From Absidia repens (Eukaryota; Mucoromycota; Mucoromycetes; Mucorales; Cunninghamellaceae): a stretch of DNA of 64,000 nucleotides. Positions 11,948 to 22,515 of the stretch are shown here, in pieces (position 1 is the stretch's first letter; every line of letters begins with the position of its first letter). A program made the position numbers and the translations under genes. A model generated the notes under the pieces. That model saw nothing but the letters and a program-made list of their open reading frames with translations, was not told where the DNA came from and did not search any database. The stretch lies in assembly GCA_002105175.1 (NCBI GenBank), contig MCGE01000013.1:1054001-1118000 (forward strand), read 5' to 3'.

Positions 11948-12356
11948 AAGGATTCGGTTACGGTTATAGTGATTAGTAATATAGAGTCATATTCTCCCCC
12001 CCCCTTCCTTCATTTTTAGCTAGTTAGATTACTTTATCCTCCATTTATCACTGGTACCTCAAAATAAATTACACTTTTTTTTATCCCATCAAAAGAGTGT
12101 GTGTGTGTGACTGTAGTTGATGAAGTAAGTGAATATATGATATGTTGTTCTATTTTGTGGTTTTGGTCAGGGCGTTCTCCACTTTTTGTATGCACCATTT
12201 AGCAGAAGCTCCACCATAAAAAAAAATTCATGTAGATACTGTGTCGGATAAATAGGTTATTTTGCATTGATTGAACGTACATATTTTATTGAAGGCGAAG
12301 GAACAAAATAGGAAACGATCCAAAAAAAAAGAAGGGTACAATGCAGTGTGTGTTTT
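11948..12356. other. intergenic between convergent genes
   Basis: Contains an AATAAA-type 3' end near 12063, a C9 run near 11997-12005 and a (GT) repeat near 12100-12110. No further gene is seen. Confidence 0.45.
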
Positions 12357-12761
12357 TCAGTGAGTGGGTTTGGGGGAATGCGATTTGCTACTGTGATGTT
12401 TTTTGCCATCATCATGATGTTTGGAGCCCTTGTGGTGTTTCTTGGACCCTTTGTGATGTTTCTTTTGGTTCTTGTCGGATTTGTCCTGTTCAACAGCACG
12501 TTTGGGATGCCCACCATGTTTCTTGTGGCCATGTTTCTTTCCCTTATCATCATGCTTCTTCTTCTTATGCTGTTTTTTATCACCACGATGCGTACGGACA
12601 CTAGGGGAAGTAGCAGGAGCAGGAGCAGGAGCAGCAGCAGCAGCAGGGGCTTGGTTGGTTTGGTCAAGACCACGTTCGACCACGGCAAACTGGGCAGATT
12701 CACATTGGCCCAGGGCTACAAAGGTCAATATACAGGCAGCAATCAAAGCATTGGACTTCAT
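12357..12761 (-). CDS. secreted His/Lys-rich repetitive protein
   Basis: A single exon of 134 residues. Residues 1-20 are a clear signal peptide (MKSNALIAACILTFVALGQC). An Ala/Pro linker (residues ~38-52) follows. The rest is extremely rich in His, Lys, Gly and Asp, built on imperfect units such as KKHHKGS, KKHGHKKHGG and HDDGKKHH. A Lys-Arg pair in HPKRAVEQD could be a Kex2 processing site. No cysteines lie in the mature part. The family is not recognised. Composition suggests metal binding (Zn/Cu/Ni by His) or binding of anionic wall polymers. The longer upstream frame was rejected because this ATG precedes the signal peptide. The motif TTTGAAACGCC at 12902-12912 lies upstream. Confidence 0.75.
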   Translation of the reverse strand: MKSNALIAACILTFVALGQCESAQFAVVERGLDQTNQAPAAAAAPAPAPATSPSVRTHRGDKKQHKKKKHDDKGKKHGHKKHGGHPKRAVEQDKSDKNQKKHHKGSKKHHKGSKHHDDGKKHHSSKSHSPKPTH

Positions 12762-14123
12762 TCCGTTTGTTGTTGTTGTTTTTTTTTTAAAAAAATAAAA
12801 GATAGAGTATTGTTGTATTTTTTTTTTTGGGCAAAACATTCTCTTTTTTATATGTGTGTGGAGGGGGGGGGAGAGAAACCGTCGTCGATCCTGTAACAGG
12901 GTTTGAAACGCCGACAATGATCTTCCATACACGCATTAAATGGTGGTGACACGTTATAGAAATAAAATAAAGTAAACAAAAACACCCATCTTCGTGTAAT
13001 TATTGTCTTTATTTTTAGAGTATGAATGCCAAGACTTGTCAAGAAAGAGAGAGAAGTCAATTAGTTTTTTAAAAAAAAACAGACCTTCATGCCCAGCATC
13101 GACTTTGGGCTTTGCATCAACAAATAATAAATACAGATGACATTATATTGTAAGTTCTCTCACATTCTTTCAAGAATGATCGATGTAATAACAATAACTT
13201 TTAAAGGAAAAGTAATCATGCCCTTTTTGATTCCATCAGATTATTAATCGGTCTTCCAAATAAAAAAAAAATAGGGTAAATTTGTCTATATATGGTTTGT
13301 TTGAGAGGTATATATCGCTCTATTGTCATACCTTTGATCAACCCATAATAGCATGCTCCAACTGTTCCTTATTTGATTTGCTTCAATTAACTGTAGGCTA
13401 GGATTTATTTAAAAGAACAACGACCAAGCTTATCACATGCTATTTTCTCTCTAAGCCATTTCTGTATAAGATTGCTCTTTTTTGTTTCTCTGAGCTCTGC
13501 AGGATAAACAATAACCAAAACAAATGACAATATCATAACTACTCAGTGAATGGATTGTTTTAATTTGTCTCCCATTTTATTTTAGCTCATCGCAATGAAT
13601 GCATAAATCTAGTGACACGATCCAATTGTTCAAGGAGGACAGGGAACCAAGTTTCCGTCACTAGTGATCTTGGCATTTTTCATTCGAAAACAAGTACACA
13701 GTATTGAGCTTTGCTAAATTAAAGTCTCAACCAAATCCATCGTCGCATGTTCATGTATGTAGTCCCACCAAAGAAGTTACACTATTCTAGGGGGAGGGGG
13801 GAGCGACAAAAAAAAAATCAAAATGCTACAGTAAAGTGGCTTAACTGAGCTAGACCCAAATTGCTCCCTGGTGAGCCCAATGCCATCTTTAGAAAAAAAA
13901 AAAAAAAAAAAACCACCAGATTGCCGATGTTGACCGCTTAAAAGGAAGATGCAAAAGCCACCGTGTTCCCCTTGCTGAATAATGGCAACTGCTATTATGG
14001 GAAGAGAATCGCCATGTTTATGATGTTTCACGACATTTACTGGTGTAAAAATAATAGAATTAGAGGTTTGCTTTATTGTTAAAAATTATTGAGAGCAAAG
14101 AAATCTCAGCGACAACGGAAACA
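12762..14123. other. intergenic, including the upstream part of repeat copy B
   Basis: Mostly AT-rich, with a G-rich stretch at 12863-12870. Positions ~13905-14017 match the region upstream of repeat copy A (shared TATGGGAAGAGAAT, CCATGTT). No gene is recognised. Confidence 0.4.
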
Positions 14124-14790
14124 TTTCAAATCCCGCTCACATGAATATTTTTATTTTTCTCCTCGTCTTTTTTTTTTTTCGCGCTCTTGCCCGATAGTGT
14201 TAGGACTAGTTTGGAAGAGGTTTCAGCTCAGGGATTACAAGATGCATGGGGAAACCTTTTCATTTTTGGATCTAGGATTTTGGACCACCATTAGTTGACT
14301 TTTTGAAAGTCATCATTAGCTTAGTTAGTGTTAGTTTGTCCATAGTGTGTATTGAAGTTTGAATAAAGTATGTCCTTTTACTTTCTTTAATGGAAACTGT
14401 CCCATCAGTCCTTCTCTTGCATTGTGCAATAGATTCCATCCTCTTTTGATTAGGGTTGACCGCTTTTACGTTTTAGTCAAAGATATCCTTTTGTCTTTCT
14501 CATGCTTATACTGTACATTGTGTCAGATCCCATGTTACAATTGTGCCTTTAAATTAGTGTTGACTATCCCTCAAATTACACTTTAGAGCTCCTCATACTT
14601 CTTTCAATCGACTCTTCCATTAAATCCCAAGCTATATGACTTCGTGCCTTTTAGTTTTAGTATCTATCATTGTTCTTCAATAAAGTATGCATTTTTATTA
14701 ACCATCCTCTAATCCATTGTGTAGTCAACTATGTCGCTACTGTAACTATTTGTTTTTTTCTAGTTCACATGCACATACACATGTACACCG
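14124..14790 (+). repeat. dispersed repeat, copy B
   Basis: Head module TTTCAAATCCCGCTCACATG at 14124-14143, where the CACGTG palindrome is mutated to CACATG. The core starts TTAGGACTAGTTTGG at 14200. It then has GATTACAAGATGCATGGG and AATAAAGTATGTCC near 14362. The tail carries three degenerate subrepeats, with further AATAAA near 14680, and ends near TTCTAGTTCACATGC. Confidence 0.75.
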
Positions 14791-14869
14791 TTTGTTTTTT
14801 TCAACGCTCAATTATACACATTCGACAACAAAAATAAAGTAAACGTATGACATGAAGATATATTTTATT

Positions 14870-15190
14870 TAGATGTAGGGATAAACCAATAGCAACTAAT
14901 GCTAAGCAAAGCTAATGACAGTTTCATGATACTAATCTGTAAAACGAGGCTAATCTAACGGTCGTTCCCAAATCACTAATCCAAAATGAAAGGGTTCCCC
15001 ATGGTATTTGTATTGCTCTTTTCAAAATGCCTCTGATTCAAGTTCTGATGCTAATCCGAGATTACTACAACTTCATTGAAGTCATCAATGAGGAAGAAAA
15101 AAAAAAAAAAAGAAGGAGAATTGGGAAAAGGGAAAACGGAAAATGAAACACAAAAATAAATAAATATAACACCACGTGGGCGGCGTATGA
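14870..15190 (-). repeat. dispersed repeat, copy B' (reverse, 3'-truncated)
   Basis: On the minus strand the head is TCATACGCCGCCCACGTG (15173-15190). A pyrimidine tract and a diverged core follow (AATGAAAGGGTTCCCCATG on the plus strand near 14985-15003). The tail subrepeats are missing. It lies about 80 bases beyond copy B and ends near the oxidoreductase gene. Confidence 0.6.
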
Positions 15191-15441
15191 ATATGATCAT
15201 CCATCTTTTTTCGTTGTTTGTAGCCCATTCGACTGAGCGCGGATGACGAAGTGGTGGAGACGTCGAATCCTATCCCACTAAAACTCATACTTCACAAAAA
15301 ACCCTGTCAACCAATAAATCGAAGATTTCCCAATAATATTGCGGAGCGCCAGGGCGTTTATTGATAAAAAAAAAAAAGTATTACAGTTAATACAGCACTA
15401 AATACTAAAAGAGAGCCCAATATTATAAAAAAAAAAGTAAT

Positions 15442-16338
15442 TTAAAGAAGCTTGTGTTTGTTAGGCTCCAAGTATTCTTCAAAGGTTTCAGGTTCACGCC
15501 CTAGCAAAATAGGCAGACCAACGGATATCGTGGGGTTCGTTTCGATATAGGTGACCAAATCATAGAGGGCAGAGAACGAGAAATGGGAGGCGTTATTTTT
15601 GAGAAGATCAAATCTTTCCTGTGCACTGACTTGCTTGTAGCTGATAGGACGACCGAGCACACGTGTGAAGATATCAGCCCGCTGAGCTGGGGTGACGATT
15701 TGGCTAACCATTGTATACACCTCATTCCCATGTTTTTCAATGTCATCGGCTAAGATGCTGGCTGCAAGCGCGCCAATATCGTTGGTACTGATCCAGGCTT
15801 GGGGTGTATCATGCGGAATATTATCAATAAAGGCATCATTCACAGGAAAATCAAAGACAATGGTATTGGACATGAAACGACTGGGGCGGAGGGTGACGAC
15901 GGAGGTTCCTTTGACTTGCGTTGAGGCGGCCAAGATAGCTTCTTCCGCGAGTCGAGCTTTATAGCCAATATGTCTGCTTCGCCAGGGGTCATTGACAGAG
16001 ACGGAAGAAATATCCACAATTTGTTGTATTCCAGATGCATAAGCTAAAGTGGCCAGGTATCCTTTGATGGTTCCCATATGTTCAATATCGGTCACAAGCA
16101 GAAAGAGTCGAGTATGACCTGGAAGAGCAGCCTTCAATACACTATCACTATTGTAATCACCTTGTACGACCTTTAAAGCATCGCTACTGACACCAGGGAA
16201 AAGATTTGAAACCTTTTGTGGATTTCTTGCAAGCAGAGTGACAGGGATTTTTTTGCTGATGAGTTCACGCACACACTTGGTGCCAATGTTCCCAGTTCCA
16301 CCAATTATAAAAACATGTTCATTTATTATAGAATTCAT
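15442..16338 (-). CDS. NmrA-like atypical short-chain dehydrogenase
   Basis: A single exon of 298 residues from the ATG at 16338. An upstream in-frame ATG at 16479 would add 47 poorly ordered residues, and I prefer the start just before the beta strand HVFIIGGTGNIG. The GGTGNIG loop (residues 13-19) is the NAD(P)-binding signature. LLARNPQK and VVQGDYNS follow as in NmrA/HSCARG and EasG-type proteins, and no Tyr-x-x-x-Lys catalytic pair of classical SDRs is evident. The family includes redox-sensing regulators and reductases of secondary metabolism; the substrate cannot be told. The tail GLPILLGREPETFEEYLE is typical of the EasG-like subgroup. No biosynthetic cluster surrounds it. Confidence 0.8.
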   Translation of the reverse strand: MNSIINEHVFIIGGTGNIGTKCVRELISKKIPVTLLARNPQKVSNLFPGVSSDALKVVQGDYNSDSVLKAALPGHTRLFLLVTDIEHMGTIKGYLATLAYASGIQQIVDISSVSVNDPWRSRHIGYKARLAEEAILAASTQVKGTSVVTLRPSRFMSNTIVFDFPVNDAFIDNIPHDTPQAWISTNDIGALAASILADDIEKHGNEVYTMVSQIVTPAQRADIFTRVLGRPISYKQVSAQERFDLLKNNASHFSFSALYDLVTYIETNPTISVGLPILLGREPETFEEYLEPNKHKLL

Positions 16339-16812
16339 TATGTTGGTAGTAAAGTCAATACGTTTCTTCGGGGGCAAGGGGATGACAGGTAAAAAAAAAA
16401 TAATGGATTGATTTGCATTCATTCTTTTTATAGTTTTCAGTGTTTCTTCGCTCTCGGGTAAATTCTCCCCGCGAGCCATTGAATAGAATCATCTCCATGT
16501 TTATAATTCATCTTAGGTCAAATTGAATGATATGAAATATAGTATTGCATGTTATAACTTTAGCTTCAACGCAGACCTTTTAACTATTTACAACATCTAT
16601 CTGCATGAATAGAGAATGAAATAATGATAAAGGCTGGGTAGTTATATTTAAACGCAGCTATGGATGATTTTTTACCGAACATTTCAATATATTAGTAATA
16701 CTCGGTTGTTGCCTTTCTGATTTGCTTTAATGTGGTGATTTTGATTCAAGATCCCATTCTTTTGTTACTGCTATGCTTGTAGGTGCAAGGTTCACTTCGC
16801 ACTGTCAATATC

Positions 16813-16843
<31 letters not shown>

Positions 16844-17063
16844 GCGGGGTTTCTACTTTTTTCACATTTTCACACAAAATTCTGGTGTCTGTATGTTTGC
16901 ATTGGGTGGGATGACTGAATTTGAATAATAAAATCAATTATTTTTGACAAAAATCTCGCCTTCCTTTTCTTTTATTTTTTGAAAACCTTCAGCAATCTCT
17001 ATATGTTACTACAATTCCCACAATGCGCTTGCTTGAATATCACTAATATTACCGCCTTGAATA
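16339..17063. other. intergenic
   Basis: AT-rich sequence with an A/T homopolymer at about 16814-16836. It contains the oxidoreductase promoter. No other gene is recognised. Confidence 0.4.
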
Positions 17064-17340
17064 CTAATGGCGTTCACTGATTTCAACTTCGACACCAGCT
17101 GACACCGGCATCATCAAATATCCCACACGACTTTTAGTACTAACAATATATACCCCTTTGGTTACAGGTCTCACTAGGTTGCATTCTTGCTTCCCCGGAA
17201 TCGGAATGTATTTTGTCAACAATATTATTCTGGTAATGGTTTGGGTCATTGACATACTGGGCTATGAATGCAATAAGTAGTCTCATGATCCTAAATTGGA
17301 GCTCCTCTTCCGCCGGTACGCCGCAATCCACATCTATCAG
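17064..17340 (-). pseudogene. possible gene fragment with shifted frame (unrecognised)
   Basis: Two overlapping minus-strand frames look protein-like. One covers 17140-17331 (ending in QYVNDPNHYQNNIVDKIHSD); the other covers 17064-17255 (ending in VKSRVGYLMMPVSAGVEVEI-type sequence, precisely STKSRVGYLMMPVSAGVEVE). Read in succession they suggest one polypeptide broken by a small indel near 17190-17210. There is no start codon context, no flanking exon and no family I recognise. It could equally be chance. Confidence 0.2.
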
Positions 17341-17701
17341 GTAAAGAGAAATCTGCAGCAGTGATATATACTATTGGAGGCTAACGATAGAAATTTTTGA
17401 AATAATTAACAGGTTAGCTAGTGATGATGTGGTAGCGGTAGATGACGACAAGATTTGAAGGTGGAACTATATGGTGTACAATTGTGTCATACAACATTTA
17501 ATGGATGTACTTTTGAAAAACAAATATATACTGGAATAGGTAAGTACAGGAAAATATTAAACGATGTTTGTTTGCACATATGGACTAAATAAACTGACGT
17601 ATTTTGTGCGATTACTTCTTACTCAGCGTCCTCTTTTTTTTTGCATTTTTCTTTTATAAACTACATTCACGGACGATTGCGAATAAACAAACACGTAAAG
17701 A

Positions 17702-18428
17702 ATGGATCTGTTTATGGAAGAGCAAGAAAAGGACACTCGCGCTCAGATAGATGCTTTGGTTGCAGAACATCACGATATACTGCACAAACTGGAGTTGACA
17801 CATGATCGGAAATTGAATGACTTGAAGGTAATATTAAAAAAATCAATAAATCGAAAACAGACGATACGATACTAACTAGCCTTTATTATCTTTGTATATG
17901 CATGTATGAACGTATGTATGTACAAAGTAGTTAGAGATGGAGGCATCCGAAAGCAGAACACATCAACATATTACAGCATTGTCGGAACAATATGAACAAC
18001 TTCGCAAAGATTATGACGTATTATCACGAACATATCGAGAGATGGAAAATCAGCGGAATCAACTGCAACAAAAAGTAACGGATCTAGCGACAACCATGAC
18101 TCAGAGTACCAACGATAGCCAATCTAGTCACGGCAGCAACGACAGTAAACTTCACAAAACGGATCAACATAATCAAGTGGGGCTCCAACAAACGTCAATC
18201 TCGGTGGATCAGCAGCAGCAGAATTATGATATACAACACAAAAACGAATTGGAGCTACTTTATAATCAATACCAACAATTAATAGATGTCAAGGATCAAG
18301 AACTGGAAGACTATGGCTCTCGAGTGCAAACATTGACTTCGGAACAGAAAAAGGCACTAGAATCCTGCCGTATGGAATTAGGGGATCGAATTAGCCTATT
18401 AGAGGCCCAGGTCAATGACTATGAGGTA

Positions 18429-18473
<45 letters not shown>

Positions 18474-18703
18474 GGGGGAATGTGATATGTATATGTTTTT
18501 TTTATTTATTTAACACTCCTGTCTTCTTTCGGTATGTATAGGCAACGATTCACAGCCAGAATGAAATTCTGACTACGCTTCAAACTCAAATTGGCGATAT
18601 GGAACAACAGAAACAAAAGGATCAGCAAATCATTCATGCTCTTATTGAAGAAAAAACCGTGCTTGAAGATCAATTGAATAGGTGGATGCGATATGCCATT
18701 TAG
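17702..18703 (+). CDS. coiled-coil protein of unknown function
   Basis: Three exons (17702-17827, 17931-18425, 18542-18703) give 260 residues in phase. Almost the whole chain has heptad character: residues 5-110 (EEQEKDTRAQIDALVAEHHD, then LRKDYDVLSRTYREMENQRNQ) and 140-255 (LYNQYQQLIDVKDQELEDYG). The two halves are separated by a Ser/Gln/Asn-rich linker at residues ~103-130. There is no membrane segment or catalytic motif. Intron 2 starts with a run of about 32 T followed by about 13 A, a perfect potential hairpin. It may be a scaffold or tether for cytoskeleton or membrane; I do not recognise the family. Confidence 0.7.
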
Positions 18704-19082
18704 CAACACTTGTCAAGTACACATGCCTTACCTGTAGATTAGTTACTTTTATATATTTCTTCCCCGCTTTCCTGTAGCGTTAGAACCTTTTCCATGTGTG
18801 ATTTACCATTTATATTAGATATCATTGTTTATTAATATCCTTCAATAAACATTATGGACCCTGTTGAACCCTTTAATACTTTTGATATATGTCATTCAAA
18901 ATGGATGTGTGTGTGTGTGTGTGTGCGCAGTATGTATGTATATAGAAGAGATTATAATGTATTACATAAGATAGTTGATGGAATCCAATTTTCTCCAAAA
19001 TTTCGTCAAATGGGAATAGATTCTGAGATTTTGCCGTTTCTGTATTGTATCAAAAAAAAAAAAAAAAAACCATCAAAAACAT
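18704..19082. other. intergenic, 3' UTR region
   Basis: AATAAA at 18843-18848 probably ends the coiled-coil gene. A (GT) repeat at 18906-18923 and an A run at 19051-19067 lead into repeat copy C. Confidence 0.45.
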
Positions 19083-19885
19083 TTTCACTTCCCGCCCACG
19101 TGAATTTTTATTTACCCCCTATCTTTTTCCTCGTCGCTTTCTTTTAATTTTCTTTTTCTTTTTCTTTTTTTCTCCAACATTCAACTTTTTTGAGATTGGA
19201 ATGGAGTTTGATCAATGTCAGGACTAGTTTAGAAGGGTTTCCAGATCAGGGATTACAAGATGCATGGGGAAACCCTTTCATTTTGGATTCAGGATTGGGG
19301 GACCACCGTTAGTTCGCTTTTTGAGCCTCCATTAGATTAGTATATATGGTTTTAGTTTGTCCATAGTCTGTATCCACCTCTGAATAAAATATATATTCTT
19401 TTTAATGCTTCAATGAAAAACGTCCCATTAGACTTCCTCATGTCTTGTACAAGAGATCCCTTTTTACCGTCTCCTTGTTATACTTATATTGGAGTTGATT
19501 GTTTTATGCTTTAATAAAAGATATCTCTTAGCCTTTCTCATGCCTTGAATAGTATATTAGACCTCTTTTTACAATTGTCCATTTAGATTAATGTTGATCA
19601 TTCTTCAGATCTCCCTCTAGCTTTCCTCATTGTATCACCATTAGAATTTTTTTGTGTTGAAATGATCTTCGAGCTTTTAGTTTAGTGTTTATTAATATGC
19701 TTCAAATAAAATATGTCTTTTATATTAAACAACCTCTGAACTATTGAATACTCATCAATGACGCTACTGTAGCTGTTTTTGTAGGTGTCCTATCGAGTCA
19801 ATTCACTTGCTATGACTACTTTTCCCTGCATGTCCCAGGAACAAGTTGGCAGTCGTAGATCACTTAATATCAAAGATAATGATAC
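19083..19885 (+). repeat. dispersed repeat, copy C
   Basis: Head TTTCACTTCCCGCCCACGTG at 19083-19102. The T-rich tract follows, then the core from about 19218 (AGGACTAGTTTAGAAGGG), GATTACAAGATGCATGGGG and AATAAAATATATATTC near 19383. The tail has all three subrepeats (AATAAAAGATATC near 19513; AATAAAATATGTC near 19706). It ends near TGGCAGTCGTAGATCACTTAA. Together with copy D it is the fullest copy. Confidence 0.78.
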
Positions 19886-20838
19886 TTTTGCTTGATCAAC
19901 GATAGAAGCGAAACTATGTTGTGCTGTGCATATATCCATTATAGGGCATTTCGAACTACTTTCTAGCCTCTCGACATTTTGCTATTCAAGTGTCGTGAAT
20001 TTTCACGTTTTTTGCTTTTTAACTCGCCAAACATGCTTCTCCAAGTTATGGTCGTTTATTAATTAATTAATAAATGTAAATTTGTGATATACACGCCTTT
20101 CATTAGTATTGACCCAGTCCTGTACCGTCATTCGTCTTGGACGATTAAGAACAGCTACTCGGAATTTGAATGACTCTGATGCCTCCTCCTATTTTTTTTT
20201 TTTAATATTTTCACTATATTATGAATGACTATGGTAGACAGCATAATTTGATTGATGTGAAAAAGGTTTATTCACTATACTGTACTGTTATAAAACCTCA
20301 CGGTAAATTGACATCCAAAAATTGATAAATCAATCATCATCATTTTTCATAATAATTCTTTCCTGTTCCCCCACCTCTAAAAGTCACCAAAGCGTATCAT
20401 AATTGAAGAGATAGAATCAGAATGTATAATCACAGATCATACAAACTTGTTTTTATTGCATAAAATCATAGGAATAAAATAAATATTAAGTACTAAACTA
20501 GAGTGAGAGAGAGTGTGTGTGTACAAATATATATAGAATGGGATCATAGATGCTTTTTTTTTCTTTTTTTTTCAAACCCCACGATGCATCCTTTCGGGTT
20601 GGGTGCTACAACTAAATAAAAAAAGTATGTGTGTATATATGTGGGGTCATTTAAATGATAAAAGCCAAAAAAGAGCAAGAGAGAGAGAGAGAGGAGGCTG
20701 TGTGTGCTAGAGGGTAAAAAGAAATAAGAAACCAACCAGCCATCCAAGGTAAAGGGCATAGACAGAGTAGAACCGTGTGATTGAGATCGTTGATAATAAA
20801 AAAAAAAACCATGTTTGTTGTTTTCGTTGTAGTAGGTG
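19886..20838. other. intergenic
   Basis: AT-rich, with TTAATTAATTAA at about 20058 and (GT)/(GA) microsatellites at 20500-20520 and 20680-20695. It forms the 3' flank of the zinc-finger gene. No gene is recognised. Confidence 0.4.
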
Positions 20839-22032
20839 TTAATTTGTATGTTTCTGGGTTTGATGACGAGAAAGCGCATCCCGGCGAGAAAAAGATACGT
20901 TGCATGGCTTGCAAGTAAACAAACGTTCACCCAAATGGACCGTTGAGACATGACGTTCGCAATCGTGTTTTCGGTCAAACGACTTGTCGCAGAGATGACA
21001 TTCAAATGGTTTCGATCGGTTCTTGTTGTGTGTTTTGAAATGAGTTCCTAGGTTGTACCTTCGGCTAAAGCCACGCTGACATACAGTGCACACGAATTGC
21101 CGAGCATCATTGAGTTTTGCGTGTTTGACCATATTGCTGATTTGATCACTGTTGCTGGATACGTCATCAGCTTCAGTTCGCTTACGTTTGTTGTTGTTGT
21201 TGTCGGTGGTGGTGGTAAGTGGTTGCTGTTGTTCAACGATGCCAGTTTCATTGGAGGGAAAGAAATCGTTCGAGCCAAACAAGTCATCAAATAATAGATC
21301 GAGATCATTACCAGAGGAAGGTACACCGTAGGTAAATTGCTGTTCTTCATGAGTAAGAGGGGGGAAGAGAGAATCATCAACAGTAGCAGCAACACCAGAT
21401 GATGACGATGACGTCGGTTGCTCCAACGCCAAGTTGGTTTGCGGGTCGTGCACTTGTCCAAGTTCCAAATCAGAAGGATCCACCGAGGAGAAGTTGGTGT
21501 CAGGTGCCGTCGCCAACTGTGGAGTGAAGTAATTTTGGATACAGTCCAAATCCATCCCAGAAGCACCCATAAAATGTGAGCCACCAGTAGGATCCATGAA
21601 TGGAGTTGCCAAGGTGGGACTATCGCCCATGACGCCAGTAATAGTAGGAGTGAATGCATCCAAGCAAGGTGTATTGATCATAGGACTAGGCTGATAGTTC
21701 TGTTGCGTGGATGAAGAAGGCAAAGACAACGATGACGCTGATGGACTAAAAAGCAGAGAATTCACCATATCGTCTGTAGTCTTGCCATGTAAAGCCTTGG
21801 CACTAGTAGAGGTAGTGCTGTAAGGCTGAATGTAGTGGTGATAGGACGTATCTAAATGTAGCGTATTTTCAGCTTGATCAGTATACATAGCTAATAACAA
21901 AAGATAAACAATCAAAAATTCTTCAAACTCACCATCAAATCCTTCAAAGAGAGTGTGGAGATCAAGAGGAGTAGTTGAGTTCATGATACAGCTTTGCGAT
22001 ATAATTTGATCAATGCTTGGGGACGTTGGCAT
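20839..22032 (-). CDS. C2H2 zinc-finger transcription factor (Crz1-like arrangement)
   Basis: Two exons, 22032-21933 and 21890-20839, give 383 residues. The 42-base intron (GTGAGT...TTAG) keeps frame, so an unspliced reading is also open but inserts LIVYLLLLA. Residues ~299-383 hold three C2H2 fingers (CTVC-12-H-3-H type; CHLC...RHVSTVH; CKPC...RHQTQKH). Phrases FSRRYNLGTHFKTH, FDRKHDCERH and FSRRDALSRH match the finger order of calcineurin-responsive Crz1. The N-terminal 298 residues are Ser/Thr/Gln/Asp-rich activation-type sequence, with KRKR (a possible nuclear localisation signal) near residue 270. Crz1 links calcium/calcineurin signalling to wall and ion stress; orthology is probable but not proven. 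Confidence 0.75.
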   Translation of the reverse strand: MPTSPSIDQIISQSCIMNSTTPLDLHTLFEGFDGEFEEFLIVYLLLLAMYTDQAENTLHLDTSYHHYIQPYSTTSTSAKALHGKTTDDMVNSLLFSPSASSLSLPSSSTQQNYQPSPMINTPCLDAFTPTITGVMGDSPTLATPFMDPTGGSHFMGASGMDLDCIQNYFTPQLATAPDTNFSSVDPSDLELGQVHDPQTNLALEQPTSSSSSGVAATVDDSLFPPLTHEEQQFTYGVPSSGNDLDLLFDDLFGSNDFFPSNETGIVEQQQPLTTTTDNNNNKRKRTEADDVSSNSDQISNMVKHAKLNDARQFVCTVCQRGFSRRYNLGTHFKTHNKNRSKPFECHLCDKSFDRKHDCERHVSTVHLGERLFTCKPCNVSFSRRDALSRHQTQKHTN

Positions 22033-22515
22033 TCAATAAAAAAGAGAATAAAGAAAAAACAAAGTACTTCCGTATCCAATGAGGTATATCGATAAAAAAA
22101 CAACCGTTTTTCAACTAATGGATGGGTATGAGGTTTGCAATAAAGCAAAATAAATCGAGGCAGAAAGAAAGGCGTTAAAATAAGGATGACTCAGCTGGAG
22201 AATAAATACTCATGCCCGAAACTGCCGCAGTAGAGTACGGTAAAGCCGTGGCTTAGCTGAGTATGAATTTTTTTGGTCAGACATTCCTCAAAAGGCTCGA
22301 CATTGAAGGCAAACTCAAAAAGGAAAACAAAAGCATCGTGGTGCATACGTATCACTTGTAGGATCATAAAAAACTAATAGATTTCGAATATTTGATTTTT
22401 TTATTTTCTAAAAAGGTGACAACCCTGCAGTTCCAAAATACAGATAAATAAAAATGAACTATTAATATACATATATATAAAATAAAATAAAATGAAGATA
22501 AAAAACTAAACTATA
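22033..22515. other. promoter of the zinc-finger gene and 3' flank of the aminotransferase
   Basis: The region is AT-rich next to both genes. A short GC-richer patch (22195-22260) holds ATGACTCAGCTGG-type TGACTCA, an AP-1/Gcn4-like site at about 22187-22193. No gene is seen. Confidence 0.35.

Noticed and set aside
12348..12896. Plus-strand frame rich in Phe/Met opposite the His/Lys-rich protein
   Set aside because: It is the antisense of CAT/AAG codons; the minus strand has the signal peptide and ATG context.
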